NCBI GenBank assembly: GCA_947497265.1
Contig: CANMFP010000001.1
Location: 248,001 to 312,000 of the forward strand
DNA: 64,000 nt
Source: an uncultured Isoptericola sp.
GTDB lineage: Bacteria > Actinomycetota > Actinomycetes > Actinomycetales > Cellulomonadaceae
Reading direction: 5' to 3'
Under the pieces are notes generated by a model. It had not been told where the DNA came from. It searched no databases and saw only the letters and a program-made list of their open reading frames with translations. A program made the position numbers and the translations under genes. Shown one piece after another: positions 42,853 through 50,881 of this stretch (positions are counted from its first letter, which is position 1; each line of letters starts with the position of its first letter).

Positions 42853-44318
42853 GCGCCCCGCCCCTCGCCGTCGTCCGGACCGCCGTCGTCCGGACTGCCG
42901 TCGTCCGGGCCGTCGGAGCCGCCGAGCAGCAGCGCCAGCCCCGGGTCGGCCAGGAGCCCGCCGAGGTCCGCGAGGAACCGGGCGCCCTGCTCGCCGTCGA
43001 CCACCCGGTGGTCGAACGTGAGACTGAGCGTCAGCGTCTCGCGCAGCGCGATCTCGCCGTGGTGCTCCCACGGCTGCCGGGCGAGCCGCCCGATGCCGAG
43101 GATGGCGGACTCGCCAGGGTTGAGCAGCGGCGTGCCCGAGTCGACCCCGAAGACGCCCACGTTCGTGAGCGTCAGCGTGCCCCCGGCGAGCCGCTCCGGG
43201 CGGGTCCGCCCGGCGCGGGCCGTCGTGGCGAGCTCCCCGAGCGCTCGGGCCAGGCCGACCAGGGACAGCTCGTCGGCGTGCGGCACGTGCGGCACCACGA
43301 GCCCGCGGTCGGTCGCCACCGCGATGCCGAGGTTCACGTGCGCGGGGCGCACCAGCTGCGGGCCGTCGTCGGAATCCTCCCAGCGCGTGACGAGCGCCGG
43401 ATGGTCCGGCAGCAGCACCAGCACCGCGCGGGCCACCAGGGCGAGCACCGTCAGCCGGGTGCCCGCGGTGCGCGGGTGCTCCCGCAGCCGGGTCAGCAGC
43501 TCCTTCAGCGCCGTCACGTCGCAGGTCAGGTGCACGGTGGCCTGCGGGATCGCCGCGCTGGCGACCATCGCCGCGGCGGTGTGCTTGCGCACGCCCCGCA
43601 CCGGCTCGCGGGTCTCGGCCCGTACCGGCCGGGTGCCGAGGGTGCTGCCCCCCGTGGCCGCCGTGACGTCGTCGCGCGTGATCCGTCCGTCCGGGCCGCT
43701 GCCCGTCACCCGGGCCAGGTCGACGCCCAGCCGCTTCGCCGTCGCCCGGACCCCCGGGGTGGCGCGCCGGTTCGCGGTGGCACGGGGCGCCACCCCGTCC
43801 GACGGCGGGACACCGGGTGTGGCGACCGGCTTGCGCGGGCGCCGGGTCGGGCGGCCGCGCCGGGCTGCCCGGGCACCGTAGCCGACCAGGTTGGGGCGGG
43901 ACTCCTCCTCGGGGGACGCCGCCGAGGCCGACGAGCTCGCTGAGGCCGACGACGCTGACGAGTCCGCCGATGTCGCGGCCGATCCGGCGGGCTCCTCACG
44001 GGGCGCGGGACTCGCCGGGACCGCCGACGCGCCGCCGGTGCCGGTCCCGTTGCCTGCGGCCGAGCCGCCGCCCGCCACGTCCAGGTCGAAGGTGACCAGC
44101 GGCTCACCGACCTCGACGACCTGCCCCTCCTCGGCGTGCAGCCGGGCCACGACCCCCGCGTACGGCGAGGGGATCTCCACCAGCGCCTTGGCCGTCTCGA
44201 CCTCCGCGATCACCTGGTTCAGGGTGACCGTGTCGCCCGGGCCCACGCGCCACTCGACCACCTCCGACTCGGTCAGACCTTCACCGAGGTCCGGGAGCAG
44301 GAACTCCTGGGTGCTCAT
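42849..44318 (-). CDS. bkdC: Branched-chain 2-oxo acid dehydrogenase E2 (dihydrolipoyl acyltransferase)
   Basis: A 489-residue E2. The lipoyl domain is at 1-80, with the lipoylated Lys in [14 protein letters not shown] (about residue 45). A Ser/Ala/Glu-rich linker of about 70 residues follows. The peripheral-subunit-binding domain is at about 180-220 ([29 protein letters not shown]). The catalytic domain ends with [19 protein letters not shown], the His-Asp DHRxxDG site. The C-terminus ends in DDG repeats encoded by short DNA repeats. It transfers the acyl group from E1 to CoA. No E3 gene is nearby. ATG with GGAGGTG upstream. Confidence 0.92.
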   Translation of the reverse strand: MSTQEFLLPDLGEGLTESEVVEWRVGPGDTVTLNQVIAEVETAKALVEIPSPYAGVVARLHAEEGQVVEVGEPLVTFDLDVAGGGSAAGNGTGTGGASAVPASPAPREEPAGSAATSADSSASSASASSSASAASPEEESRPNLVGYGARAARRGRPTRRPRKPVATPGVPPSDGVAPRATANRRATPGVRATAKRLGVDLARVTGSGPDGRITRDDVTAATGGSTLGTRPVRAETREPVRGVRKHTAAAMVASAAIPQATVHLTCDVTALKELLTRLREHPRTAGTRLTVLALVARAVLVLLPDHPALVTRWEDSDDGPQLVRPAHVNLGIAVATDRGLVVPHVPHADELSLVGLARALGELATTARAGRTRPERLAGGTLTLTNVGVFGVDSGTPLLNPGESAILGIGRLARQPWEHHGEIALRETLTLSLTFDHRVVDGEQGARFLADLGGLLADPGLALLLGGSDGPDDGSPDDGGPDDGEGRGA

Positions 44319-44364
44319 GCCATCACCTCCGTGCCTGACCGCTGCGGTGCCCCGCTCCTCGCGC

Positions 44365-45393
44365 TCATGCGGCCACCCCCGTCAGGACGTCCAGCGGCAC
44401 CCGGCCCAGCACCTGGTCGATGCCGTGGCACACCCGGTCCAGGTCCGGCACGTGGTGTCCCTCCAGCTTGGCCGGCGGGTAAGGCACGTCGTGGCCGGTG
44501 ACCCGCACCGGCGGCGCCTCGAGATGCTCGAAGCACCGTTCGGTCACCGTCGCGCAGACCTCCGCGCCGACCCCCACCTGCCGCGGACCCTCGTGGACCA
44601 CGACGAGGCGCCCGGTGCGGCGCACCGACTCCGTGACGGCGTCGGCGTCCCAGGGCGAGAGCGACCGCAGGTCGATCACCTCGACGGACGCGCCGTCGTC
44701 GGCCATGGCCTCGGCCGCGTCGATCGCGGTCGCGACGTGCGAGCCCCAGCTCACCACCGTGACGTCACGGCCCGGGCGCACCACGTGCGCGGAGCTCATG
44801 GGCGGGGCGTCGGCGAGGTCGACGGCGGGGTCGACGTCGCCCTTGACGTGGTAGAGCCGCTTGGGCTCGAAGAAGATCACCGGGTCGTCGCAGGCGATGG
44901 CCTGCCGCAGCACCGTGCTGGCGTCCTGCGGGTTCGACACCGACACGACGCGCAGCCCGGCCGTGTGCACGAAGTACGTCTCCGGCGACTCGCTGTGGTG
45001 CTCTGCCGCGCCGATCCCGCCCGCCACGGGGATGCGGATGGTGATCGGCATGGGCACCTTCCCGCGGGTGCGGGCGTGCATCTTGGCGACCTGGCTGACG
45101 ATCTGGTCGAACGCGACGTACACGAACCCGTCGAACTGGATCTCCACCACCGGCCGGTACCCGCGGTACGACATCCCGATGGCCGTGCCGAGGATCCCCG
45201 ACTCCGCCAGGGGCGTGTCCACCACCCGGCGCGGGCCGAACTCGCGCTGCAGCCCGTCGGTCACGCGGAACACCCCGCCGAGCGCGCCGATGTCCTCGCC
45301 GAGCAGCACCACGTGGTCGTCGTCGCTCAGCGCCTGCCGCAGGCCCGCGTTGAGGCCCTGCGCCAGCGTCATCTGGGTGGTCGAGCCGGTCAT
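44365..45393 (-). CDS. bkdB: Branched-chain 2-oxo acid dehydrogenase E1 beta
   Basis: A 342-residue transketolase-like beta chain: LLGEDIGALGGVFRVTDGL, RVVDTPLAESGILGTAIGMSYRG, VVEIQFDGFVYVAFDQIVSQ and AAEHHSESPETYFVHTAGLRVV, then the C-terminal domain with VSWGSHVATAIDAAE and LVVVHEGPRQVGVGAEV. It forms the alpha2beta2 decarboxylase with the product of the upstream gene and feeds acyl groups to E2. ATG overlaps the E1 alpha stop (ATGA). Confidence 0.94.
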   Translation of the reverse strand: MTGSTTQMTLAQGLNAGLRQALSDDDHVVLLGEDIGALGGVFRVTDGLQREFGPRRVVDTPLAESGILGTAIGMSYRGYRPVVEIQFDGFVYVAFDQIVSQVAKMHARTRGKVPMPITIRIPVAGGIGAAEHHSESPETYFVHTAGLRVVSVSNPQDASTVLRQAIACDDPVIFFEPKRLYHVKGDVDPAVDLADAPPMSSAHVVRPGRDVTVVSWGSHVATAIDAAEAMADDGASVEVIDLRSLSPWDADAVTESVRRTGRLVVVHEGPRQVGVGAEVCATVTERCFEHLEAPPVRVTGHDVPYPPAKLEGHHVPDLDRVCHGIDQVLGRVPLDVLTGVAA

Positions 45394-46679
45394 CGGTCCC
45401 CCTCCTCGAAGCCGTCGAGATAGCGGGCGTAGGCGTCCCGCTCGGCGGCGAGCTCGGCGTGCGGCGCGGCGTACACGTCGGCGAAGACGTCCTGCCACGA
45501 CGGGTCCTCGATCGACGTGACGCCGGCGCGCAGCTCGGCCGCCACGGCGTCGGCGGCCGCCTGGACGCGGGCCTCGCCGTCGTCGTCCAGGGCGTCCTCG
45601 CTGCGCAGGTGTGCCGCGACGCGGGTCAGCGGGTCGCGAGCCTCCCAGTGCTCGCTCTCGGCAGTGGTGCGGTAGCGCGTCGGGTCGTCGGCGGTGGTGT
45701 GCGGACCGCGGCGGTAGGTCACGGCCTCGATGAGGGTGGGTCCGCCGCCCGTGCGGGCGCGGTGCAGCGCCTCGCGTGTGACGGCGAGCACGGCGAGCAC
45801 GTCGTTGCCGTCCACCCGCACGCCCGGCATGGCGAAGCCGCGGGCCCGTTCGACCAGCGGCACCTTGGACTGCAGCGACACCGGCTCGGAGATCGCCCAC
45901 TGGTTGTTCTGGCAGAAGAACACGACCGGCGCCGTCCAGGTCGAGGCGAACGTGAACGCCTCGGCCACGTCGCCCTGGCTCATGGCGCCGTCACCGAAGT
46001 AGGAGATGACGGCCTCGGTCCGGCCCTGCCCGACGGCGGTCCCGGCGTCGGGCGCGGGTCGTGCGTCCCGCTCGGCGTCGGCGCCCTGGTCCGCGAGGAT
46101 GCCGACGGCATAGCCCACGGCGTGCAGCGCCTGCGCGCCGATGATGACCTGCATGGGCGCCATGCGTGCCACGTGCGGGTCCCATCCGGCGCCGGTGACG
46201 CCGCGCCACACGCGCAGCAGGTCCGCCCCGGCGATGCCGCGCACGTGGGCGACACCGTGCTCGCGGTAGCTGGAGAACACGAAGTCGTCGGACTCCAGGG
46301 CGCGGGCGGAACCGATCTGGGCGGCTTCCTGGCCGAGCAGCGGCGGCCACAGCGCGAGCTGTCCCTGCCGTTGCAGGGCGGTGGCCTCCGTGTCGATGCG
46401 GCGCACGACGACCATGTCCTCGTACAGGTCGCGCAGGGCAGCGTGGTCGACGTCCTCGACCCAGCGGTCGTACGTCGCGTCCGGGTGGCGGACCCCGTCG
46501 GCATCGATCAGCCGGACGGTCCCGTGACCGGGGTCGACGCCCTCGGGCGTCGTGCCCAGGGAGGTGGGCGCGGGCACATGGTCCCGCGCGCCGCCGTGGG
46601 CGCTGTCCACCGAGGCCTCGTGCGACGTCCCTGCTCGTGACAGGCGGTCGCGGGTCCTCGGATCCGTGGTGCTGGGCAT
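45390..46679 (-). CDS. bkdA: Branched-chain 2-oxo acid dehydrogenase E1 alpha
   Basis: A 429-residue thiamin-diphosphate enzyme subunit that decarboxylates the 2-oxo acids of Val, Leu and Ile. The ThDP motif is seen as SYFGDGAMSQGDVAEAFTFASTWTAPVVFFCQNN (GDG to NN). Substrate and phosphorylation-loop-like YRRGPHTTADDPTRYR follows at about 330. The first 60 residues are Ser/Thr-rich and probably disordered. ATG 46679 follows GAGGTGAGG. It is the first gene of the eight-gene operon; a -10-like TACGTT lies at 46734-46739 (minus) and a palindrome farther upstream at 46779-46793. Confidence 0.94.
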   Translation of the reverse strand: MPSTTDPRTRDRLSRAGTSHEASVDSAHGGARDHVPAPTSLGTTPEGVDPGHGTVRLIDADGVRHPDATYDRWVEDVDHAALRDLYEDMVVVRRIDTEATALQRQGQLALWPPLLGQEAAQIGSARALESDDFVFSSYREHGVAHVRGIAGADLLRVWRGVTGAGWDPHVARMAPMQVIIGAQALHAVGYAVGILADQGADAERDARPAPDAGTAVGQGRTEAVISYFGDGAMSQGDVAEAFTFASTWTAPVVFFCQNNQWAISEPVSLQSKVPLVERARGFAMPGVRVDGNDVLAVLAVTREALHRARTGGGPTLIEAVTYRRGPHTTADDPTRYRTTAESEHWEARDPLTRVAAHLRSEDALDDDGEARVQAAADAVAAELRAGVTSIEDPSWQDVFADVYAAPHAELAAERDAYARYLDGFEEGDR

Positions 46680-46778
46680 GGGTGGCCTCACCTCGCATCG
46701 GAGCCGGCGCTCCTCGTCGAGCGCCTGTTCCCGAACGTATCTCTGTGATCCAGGTCGCACCACCAGCACCTGTTCTGT

Positions 46779-46793
46779 TGAGCAGGATGCTCA
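46779..46793. promoter_or_regulatory. Possible Lrp-type box upstream of bkd operon
   Basis: TGAGCA-GGA-TGCTCA, a perfect 6-bp inverted repeat of 15 bases in all. It is centred roughly 59 bases before the start expected from the TACGTT hexamer, an activator position. The site is proposed for the Lrp-like protein encoded at 47757. Confidence 0.4.
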
Positions 46794-46854
46794 GCGGGCG
46801 CCGGGTGTTGCCGTGCACAGTGCTCGATGTCGCGAGGCTCGCGTGCAGAACCGT

Positions 46855-47655
46855 TCAGGACTCGCGGTCCGGGCGCACCCAGTCGTGGGTCTCGCGCACG
46901 AGCTCGAACCCGGCCGACCGGTAGAGCGCCACCGCAGCGGTGAGCGAGGACGGCGTCACGACGGCGACGGCGCTCGCTCCTCGGCGGACGAGAGCCGCGC
47001 TCGCTCCCAGCACGGCGTCGCGCCCGTAGCCGCGCCCGCGATGCTCCGGGGCGGTGCCCACCGGCTCCAGCAGCCCGCAACGGCCCGCTCCCGCGAACCA
47101 GCCCGTCGCAGCGGCCGCAGGCTCCCCCTCGGGTGTGCGTACCAGCACGTCGACGGCCGCGCCGCCCGCCGGCGAGGACATCATCGTGCGCCACCTGGCC
47201 GCGGTGAACGTGGATCCCGGGAAGGCCGCCCGTTGGACGTCGACCCTGGCGGCCACGTCGGCCTCTCGGACGGCTTCGGCACGGCTCGACACCGGCCGCG
47301 GCGTCCACGACATGACCGACCAGGCCTCCGCGTCGGGTTCCCACCCGGGCACCGGCAGGCCGTCGGTGGCGTCGTGGCCGGGCACGAGCAGCTCGGTGTC
47401 GGCCGCGAGCGCACCGAGGTCGGCCGCAGGCGCAGCGGTCACCCGCAGGACGGGACCGTCGAAGAACCCGACCGCCGTCGGCGCTCTGCCGTCGGTCCAC
47501 AGCAGGACGGCCGCGTCGTCGGACCGCAGGTACCACCCGACGTCACCGGGGTGCAGGCCACCGCCCGGGACGTCCCGCGGCGTCCAGCCGCACAGCGCGC
47601 GCAGCGCCGGACCGGTCTCGGAGCTGGCCAGTCGGTGCCGCGTCAGCGAGGTCAT
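46855..47655 (-). CDS. GNAT-family acetyltransferase
   Basis: A 266-residue protein whose C-terminal 110 residues form a GNAT domain: AAFPGSTFTAARWRTMM, GLLEPVGTAPEHRGRGYGRDAVLGA (acetyl-CoA R-G-x-G-x-G loop) and ALYRSAGFELVRETHDWVRP. The N-terminal half looks like a degenerate second GNAT or receptor fold (GPVLRVTAAPAADLGALAADTELLVPGHD). The substrate is unknown. It lies between the bkd operon and the divergent Lrp regulator, and may or may not belong with them. Confidence 0.82.
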   Translation of the reverse strand: MTSLTRHRLASSETGPALRALCGWTPRDVPGGGLHPGDVGWYLRSDDAAVLLWTDGRAPTAVGFFDGPVLRVTAAPAADLGALAADTELLVPGHDATDGLPVPGWEPDAEAWSVMSWTPRPVSSRAEAVREADVAARVDVQRAAFPGSTFTAARWRTMMSSPAGGAAVDVLVRTPEGEPAAAATGWFAGAGRCGLLEPVGTAPEHRGRGYGRDAVLGASAALVRRGASAVAVVTPSSLTAAVALYRSAGFELVRETHDWVRPDRES

Positions 47656-47744
47656 GGCCACCCATGATCGGCCGCTGCGTCCGGCACTGCCAGCACTTTT
47701 CGCGCCCGCCCGGATCTGGTCGATCGCCAGCCTCCGCGCCCGGA

Positions 47745-47750
47745 TAGGCT
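47745..47750 (+). promoter_or_regulatory. Leaderless -10 hexamer TAGGCT
   Basis: TAGGCT-GGGCAG-GTG precedes the Lrp-like gene. Confidence 0.65.
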
Positions 47751-47756
47751 GGGCAG

Positions 47757-48230
47757 GTGCACCGCATCGACGCCGTGGACCTCGCACTGCTGAGGGCGCT
47801 CTCGCAGGACCCGCGTGCGACGACGGTCGCCCTGGCCCAGCGGCTGGGCATCTCCCGCAACACCGTGGCCGCCCGCCTCGCCCGCCTGGAGCAGGCAGAC
47901 GCCTTCCGCGAGTTCGACCGCTGCATCGACCCGGCGGTGCTCGGCCACCCGCTGACCGCCTTCATCGAGGTCACCGTGCACCAGCAGGACCTCGCCCGGA
48001 TCGTGTCCGAGCTCGCCGAGATCCCCGAGGTGGTCCAGGCCTACGGGCACAGCGGCGTCGCCGACCTGCGCGTGCACGTCGTCTGCCGCGACACCGACCA
48101 CCTGTTCCGCATCGACGCCGCCATCCTGCGCATCGACGGGGTGCAGCGCACCGAGACCTCGCTGTCGATGGGCGAGCTCGTGCCGTACCGCATCCAGCCG
48201 CTCGTGGAGAAGCTGCGTCGCGAGCTGTGA
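47757..48230 (+). CDS. Lrp/AsnC-family regulator, likely bkd regulator
   Basis: A 157-residue Lrp-type protein. The N-terminal helix-turn-helix reads IDAVDLALLRALSQDPRATTVALAQRLGISRNTVAARLARLEQ. The RAM/AsnC ligand domain follows (AFIEVTVHQQDLARIVSELAEIPEVVQAYGHSGVADLRVHVVCRDTDHL), with the Gly-hinge typical of amino-acid-sensing members. Such proteins (for example BkdR) commonly govern branched-chain amino acid catabolism, and this one lies just beyond the bkd operon. A promoter hexamer six bases before the GTG suggests a leaderless message. Confidence 0.9.
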   Translation: MHRIDAVDLALLRALSQDPRATTVALAQRLGISRNTVAARLARLEQADAFREFDRCIDPAVLGHPLTAFIEVTVHQQDLARIVSELAEIPEVVQAYGHSGVADLRVHVVCRDTDHLFRIDAAILRIDGVQRTETSLSMGELVPYRIQPLVEKLRREL

Positions 48231-48257
48231 GGGCCTCAGGGTCAATCCTGGGGGCCC
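48231..48257 (+). terminator. Imperfect hairpin after the Lrp gene
   Basis: GGGCCTCAGG and CCTGGGGGCCC pair with one bulge around a 6-nt loop, starting directly after the stop codon. Confidence 0.55.
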
Positions 48258-48430
48258 CTCTCCATCGCCAGGTTTGCACCCGGCGCGGCTGGCTCCGGCC
48301 GCCGTTCTCAGCGCCCGGCTGGTCCCCCAGGAACCTGGCCCGTCCGGATCGGCTGCCGTTGCGAGGTCGCAGATTTGCCGTTGCCAGCGTAGGAACCCTG
48401 CCAACACTCGTTCCGGCTTCATGCTGTTGC

Positions 48431-48436
48431 TAGTGT
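48431..48436 (+). promoter_or_regulatory. Leaderless -10 hexamer TAGTGT
   Basis: TAGTGT-CGACTG-GTG precedes the small membrane protein gene. The preceding stretch 48258-48430 holds nothing else recognised. Confidence 0.6.
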
Positions 48437-48442
48437 CGACTG

Positions 48443-48898
48443 GTGGCAGCGACCTCGACCTTTCGACCAACGGTGAGCGGGCCGACGAACAGATACAGCA
48501 AACATTGGACCTTCTGGGGTCGCTGCGCCCCGGCCGTGTGGCTCGTCCCGGCGATGGGACTGATGGCCGCCGCGATTGGTTCTCGGTTCGGCTCGATCAC
48601 CCTCCTGGCGGCCAGCGCCACCAGCGTGCTCCCTGGGCTGGTCTACTACGCCGACAAGTGGTGGGGGCCGGGCGTCCTCGAACGAACACGACCGGAGCCA
48701 CTCGGCCCGTGGTGGTGCTACCTCGGCGCATGCCTCGTCGTCGGCAATGCCGTGATCTGGTCCTTCGGATCATTAGCCTGGCTCATCGTCGCCCCGCCGA
48801 CCTTCTGGCTGGAGCTCAAGATCGCGCGGCGCATCCTCGCCCGTCGGTATGACCGCGAGGGCGCGGCTGAGCGCTTGAGGCTGCGGACGCCCGACTAG
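48443..48898 (+). CDS. Small membrane protein of unknown function
   Basis: A 151-residue protein with four hydrophobic segments: APAVWLVPAMGLMAAAI, ITLLAASATSVLPGLVYY, WWCYLGACLVVGNAVIW and LAWLIVAPPTFWLELKI. It has a Trp-rich middle and a basic C-terminal tail (RRILARRYDREG). I do not recognise the family. The GTG start fits a leaderless promoter exactly, which supports a real gene. The TAG stop is part of the CTAG target into which the IS5-type element inserted, so the protein is intact. Confidence 0.6.
   Translation: MAATSTFRPTVSGPTNRYSKHWTFWGRCAPAVWLVPAMGLMAAAIGSRFGSITLLAASATSVLPGLVYYADKWWGPGVLERTRPEPLGPWWCYLGACLVVGNAVIWSFGSLAWLIVAPPTFWLELKIARRILARRYDREGAAERLRLRTPD
48895..48898. repeat. 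Left CTAG target-site duplication
   Basis: CTAG immediately before the IS left end; its TAG is the stop codon of the gene at 48443. Confidence 0.75.
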
Positions 48899-49887
48899 GG
48901 CGTGTCTCCTCTATGGACGGTGAGGCGCGCGGCAGACTGGCGCGGTGACGTCTTCGCGGTACCGGGTCTTGACCGACGAGCAGTGGGAACGGATCGAGCC
49001 GGTGCTGCCCTCGAACGTGGGGCGCAGGGGTCGCCCGTTCGGGGACAACCGGCGGGTGGTCGAGGGGATCATCTACCGGTACCGGACCGGCATTCCGTGG
49101 CGTGTCCTGCCGCGCGAGGAGTTCGGTCCGTGGAAGACGGTCTGGAAGCGGCACCGCCGCTATGCCGGTGACGGGACCTGGGACCGCGTGCTTTCGCGCC
49201 TACTGGCGCAGGCCGACGCGAACGGGCAGATCGACTGGAACGTCTCGGTGGACGCGACGATCAACCGCGCCCACCAGCACGGCACGAACACGACGCGCCC
49301 GGAGCAGGACACAGGGGGCGACATCGAACTACACGCCGACACCGCCCGGGTTCGTCCACAGCACCCTCGGGGGTGAGCGGGAACCTGTCGGTCATGGCAT
49401 CGGTCGTTCGCGCGGTGGGCTGAGTACGAAGATCCACGCCGCGGTCGACGGGCGCGGGCGCCCGCTCGCGATCGTGGTCACCGGCGGGCAACGCAACGAC
49501 GGCGCGATGCTCGAACAGGTCCTGGCAGACATCCACGTGCCGCGGCTGGGCCCCGGCCGCCCGCGCACCACACCGGACGCCGTCATCGCGGACCGCGCCT
49601 ACACCAGCGGAAAGACCCGCCGCATGCTCGCCGGACGAGGCATCAAGGCCGTGATCCCGCAAAAGAAGGACGAGATCGCCGCCCGGCGCCGCAAGAGGTC
49701 GGCCGGTGGGCGCCCGCCGAAGCTGGACACCGTGACATACAAGGGCCGTAACGTCGTCGAACGCACCTTTGCCCTGGCCAAGCAGTGGCGCGCGCTGGCC
49801 ACCGGTACGACAAGCTCGCCATCACCTACCGCGCCGCGGTCGTGCTCTCAGCCTGCATCACCTGGATGCGCATTTAGGAGACACGCC
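48899..49887 (+). mobile_element. IS5-family insertion sequence, 989 bp
   Basis: The ends are perfect 12-bp inverted repeats (GGCGTGTCTCCT at 48899-48910, complement at 49876-49887) flanked by CTAG on both sides. The transposase spans nearly the whole element in broken frames. Size, end sequence, CTAG duplication and the DDE transposase with HRRYAGDGTWDR place it in the IS427-like part of the IS5 family. Confidence 0.9.
48945..49877 (+). pseudogene. IS5-family transposase, two frames with a downstream frameshift
   Basis: The first frame (48945-49376, GTG start) reads MTSSRYRVLTDEQWERIEPVLP and contains the first catalytic Asp in VSVDATINRAHQH. The second frame, shifted by +1, carries HGIGRSRGGLSTKIHAAVDG, the second Asp in VIADRAYTSGK and the Glu in VVERTFALAKQW. 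Members of this IS group often join two frames by programmed shifting near this point. A further break occurs at about 49800: the expected ATRYDKLAITYRAAVV continues only in the first frame, as if one C were lost from GCCACC-CGG. The element may therefore be unable to move by itself. Confidence 0.8.
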
Positions 49888-49891
49888 CTAG
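49888..49891. repeat. Right CTAG target-site duplication
   Basis: CTAG directly after the IS right end. Read on the minus strand it supplies the TAG stop of the small frame 49888-50169. Confidence 0.75.
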
Positions 49892-50169
49892 TCGCAGTTC
49901 TGGATCTTGTCTCTCCGCGCTCGTGCTTCTCGGTGGCGTTGACGGCGACGGAACTGCGCCCTAAATCGCCGTTGAGCGGCTTCGATGCGGTCGGCGGACG
50001 GGTCTGCTGCCCACTCGTAGTACTCGCTTTCTGCGCCGTCGCGCCCACCGTCCGCTTCGACCAGGCGACCTAGGGAGGTCTTGCTGGGTTCGCCCTTCGG
50101 GAGCGCCGCAACCCATGGCCCCTTCGCTGACTCGCTACCCACGTATCCAGGGTAGAGGGCAGTGAGCAT
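49888..50169 (-). CDS. Hypothetical protein, 93 residues
   Basis: An open frame with ATG at 50169 (or GTG at 50217), starting MLTALYPGYVGSESAKGPW. The second half is strongly charged and Arg-rich (RRFRAQFRRRQRHREARARR). No family was recognised. Amino acid composition is plausible but a ribosome site is weak. The stop lies in the CTAG duplicated by the IS. If it is not a gene, the 360 bases between the IS and 50252 hold nothing else except an IS-end-like sequence at 50210-50219. Confidence 0.35.
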   Translation of the reverse strand: MLTALYPGYVGSESAKGPWVAALPKGEPSKTSLGRLVEADGGRDGAESEYYEWAADPSADRIEAAQRRFRAQFRRRQRHREARARRDKIQNCD

Positions 50170-50209
50170 CCGGGGCGGATGCAAGAGGACCTGCTGGGCG
50201 CGCCACTTG

Positions 50210-50219
50210 GGAGACACGC
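50210..50219 (+). repeat. IS-end-like decamer GGAGACACGC
   Basis: Ten bases identical to the right inverted repeat of the IS at 49876-49887, followed by ACGACTAG. Possible relic of another copy. Confidence 0.35.
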
Positions 50220-50251
50220 ACGACTAGTTCCGGACGACGGCGGACGCAGGG

Positions 50252-50881
50252 TCAGCCCGCGAGCCCGACCAGCAGGTCAGCCGCACCTCGCGTCGCCGCG
50301 ATGAGCTCCGCGTTGACCTGGTCGGAGCCGCGCGCCCAGTGCCGCGCCTCCTCGACGCTCTTGCCGAACGCCCGGTGCCTCGCCTCGAGGCGGGCGAGCC
50401 GGACGCCGTCGGGCACCTCGACATACCAGACCTCGGCCATCCGGGCCCGGGCGGCCGGCCAGGCTCCCGACTGCGCGAGCAGGTAGTTCCCCTCGGTGAC
50501 CACGAGCGGCACCTCGGCGGGCACCTCGACCCCGGCCGCGACCGGCTCCTCGATCTCGCGCCGGAACACGGGCGCGTACACGGGCGGGTCCCCGGGGCGG
50601 GCGTCGGCGAGCCGTGCGACCAGCGCCGCGTACCCGGCGTCGTCGAAGGTGTCGATCGCGCCCTTGCGGTCGGTGCTGCCGTGTGCCGCCAGCACCGTAC
50701 TGGACAGGTGGAAGCCGTCCATGCCGACACAGACGGCGGTCTCCGGCCCGAGCTCCTCGGCGAGCGCGTGCGCCAGCGTCGACTTGCCCGACCCGGGCGC
50801 CCCGACGATGCCGAGGACGACGCGCTCCCCCGACGCGACGAGACCCTGCGCGCGGTCGACGAGCTCCGCCGTCGTGCTCAC
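50252..50881 (-). CDS. P-loop nucleoside/sugar kinase family protein (FrcK/PanK-like)
   Basis: A 209-residue P-loop kinase. Walker A is GIVGAPGSGKSTLAHAL (about 24-40). VGMDGFHLSSTVL is the Asp-containing substrate motif shared by uridine, pantothenate and fructose kinases of this fold. VVTEGNYLL is the second strand, and a lid Arg region is seen in RHRAFGKSVEEARHW. The exact substrate cannot be told; the paired PfkB kinase gene suggests sugar or nucleoside catabolism. GTG 50881 overlaps the stop of that gene (GTGA). Confidence 0.83.
   Translation of the reverse strand: MSTTAELVDRAQGLVASGERVVLGIVGAPGSGKSTLAHALAEELGPETAVCVGMDGFHLSSTVLAAHGSTDRKGAIDTFDDAGYAALVARLADARPGDPPVYAPVFRREIEEPVAAGVEVPAEVPLVVTEGNYLLAQSGAWPAARARMAEVWYVEVPDGVRLARLEARHRAFGKSVEEARHWARGSDQVNAELIAATRGAADLLVGLAG

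Noticed and set aside
42870-42915. Short repeats at the E2 3' end as a regulatory element
   Set aside because: They are in frame and encode a DDG-rich tail, so coding low complexity explains them.
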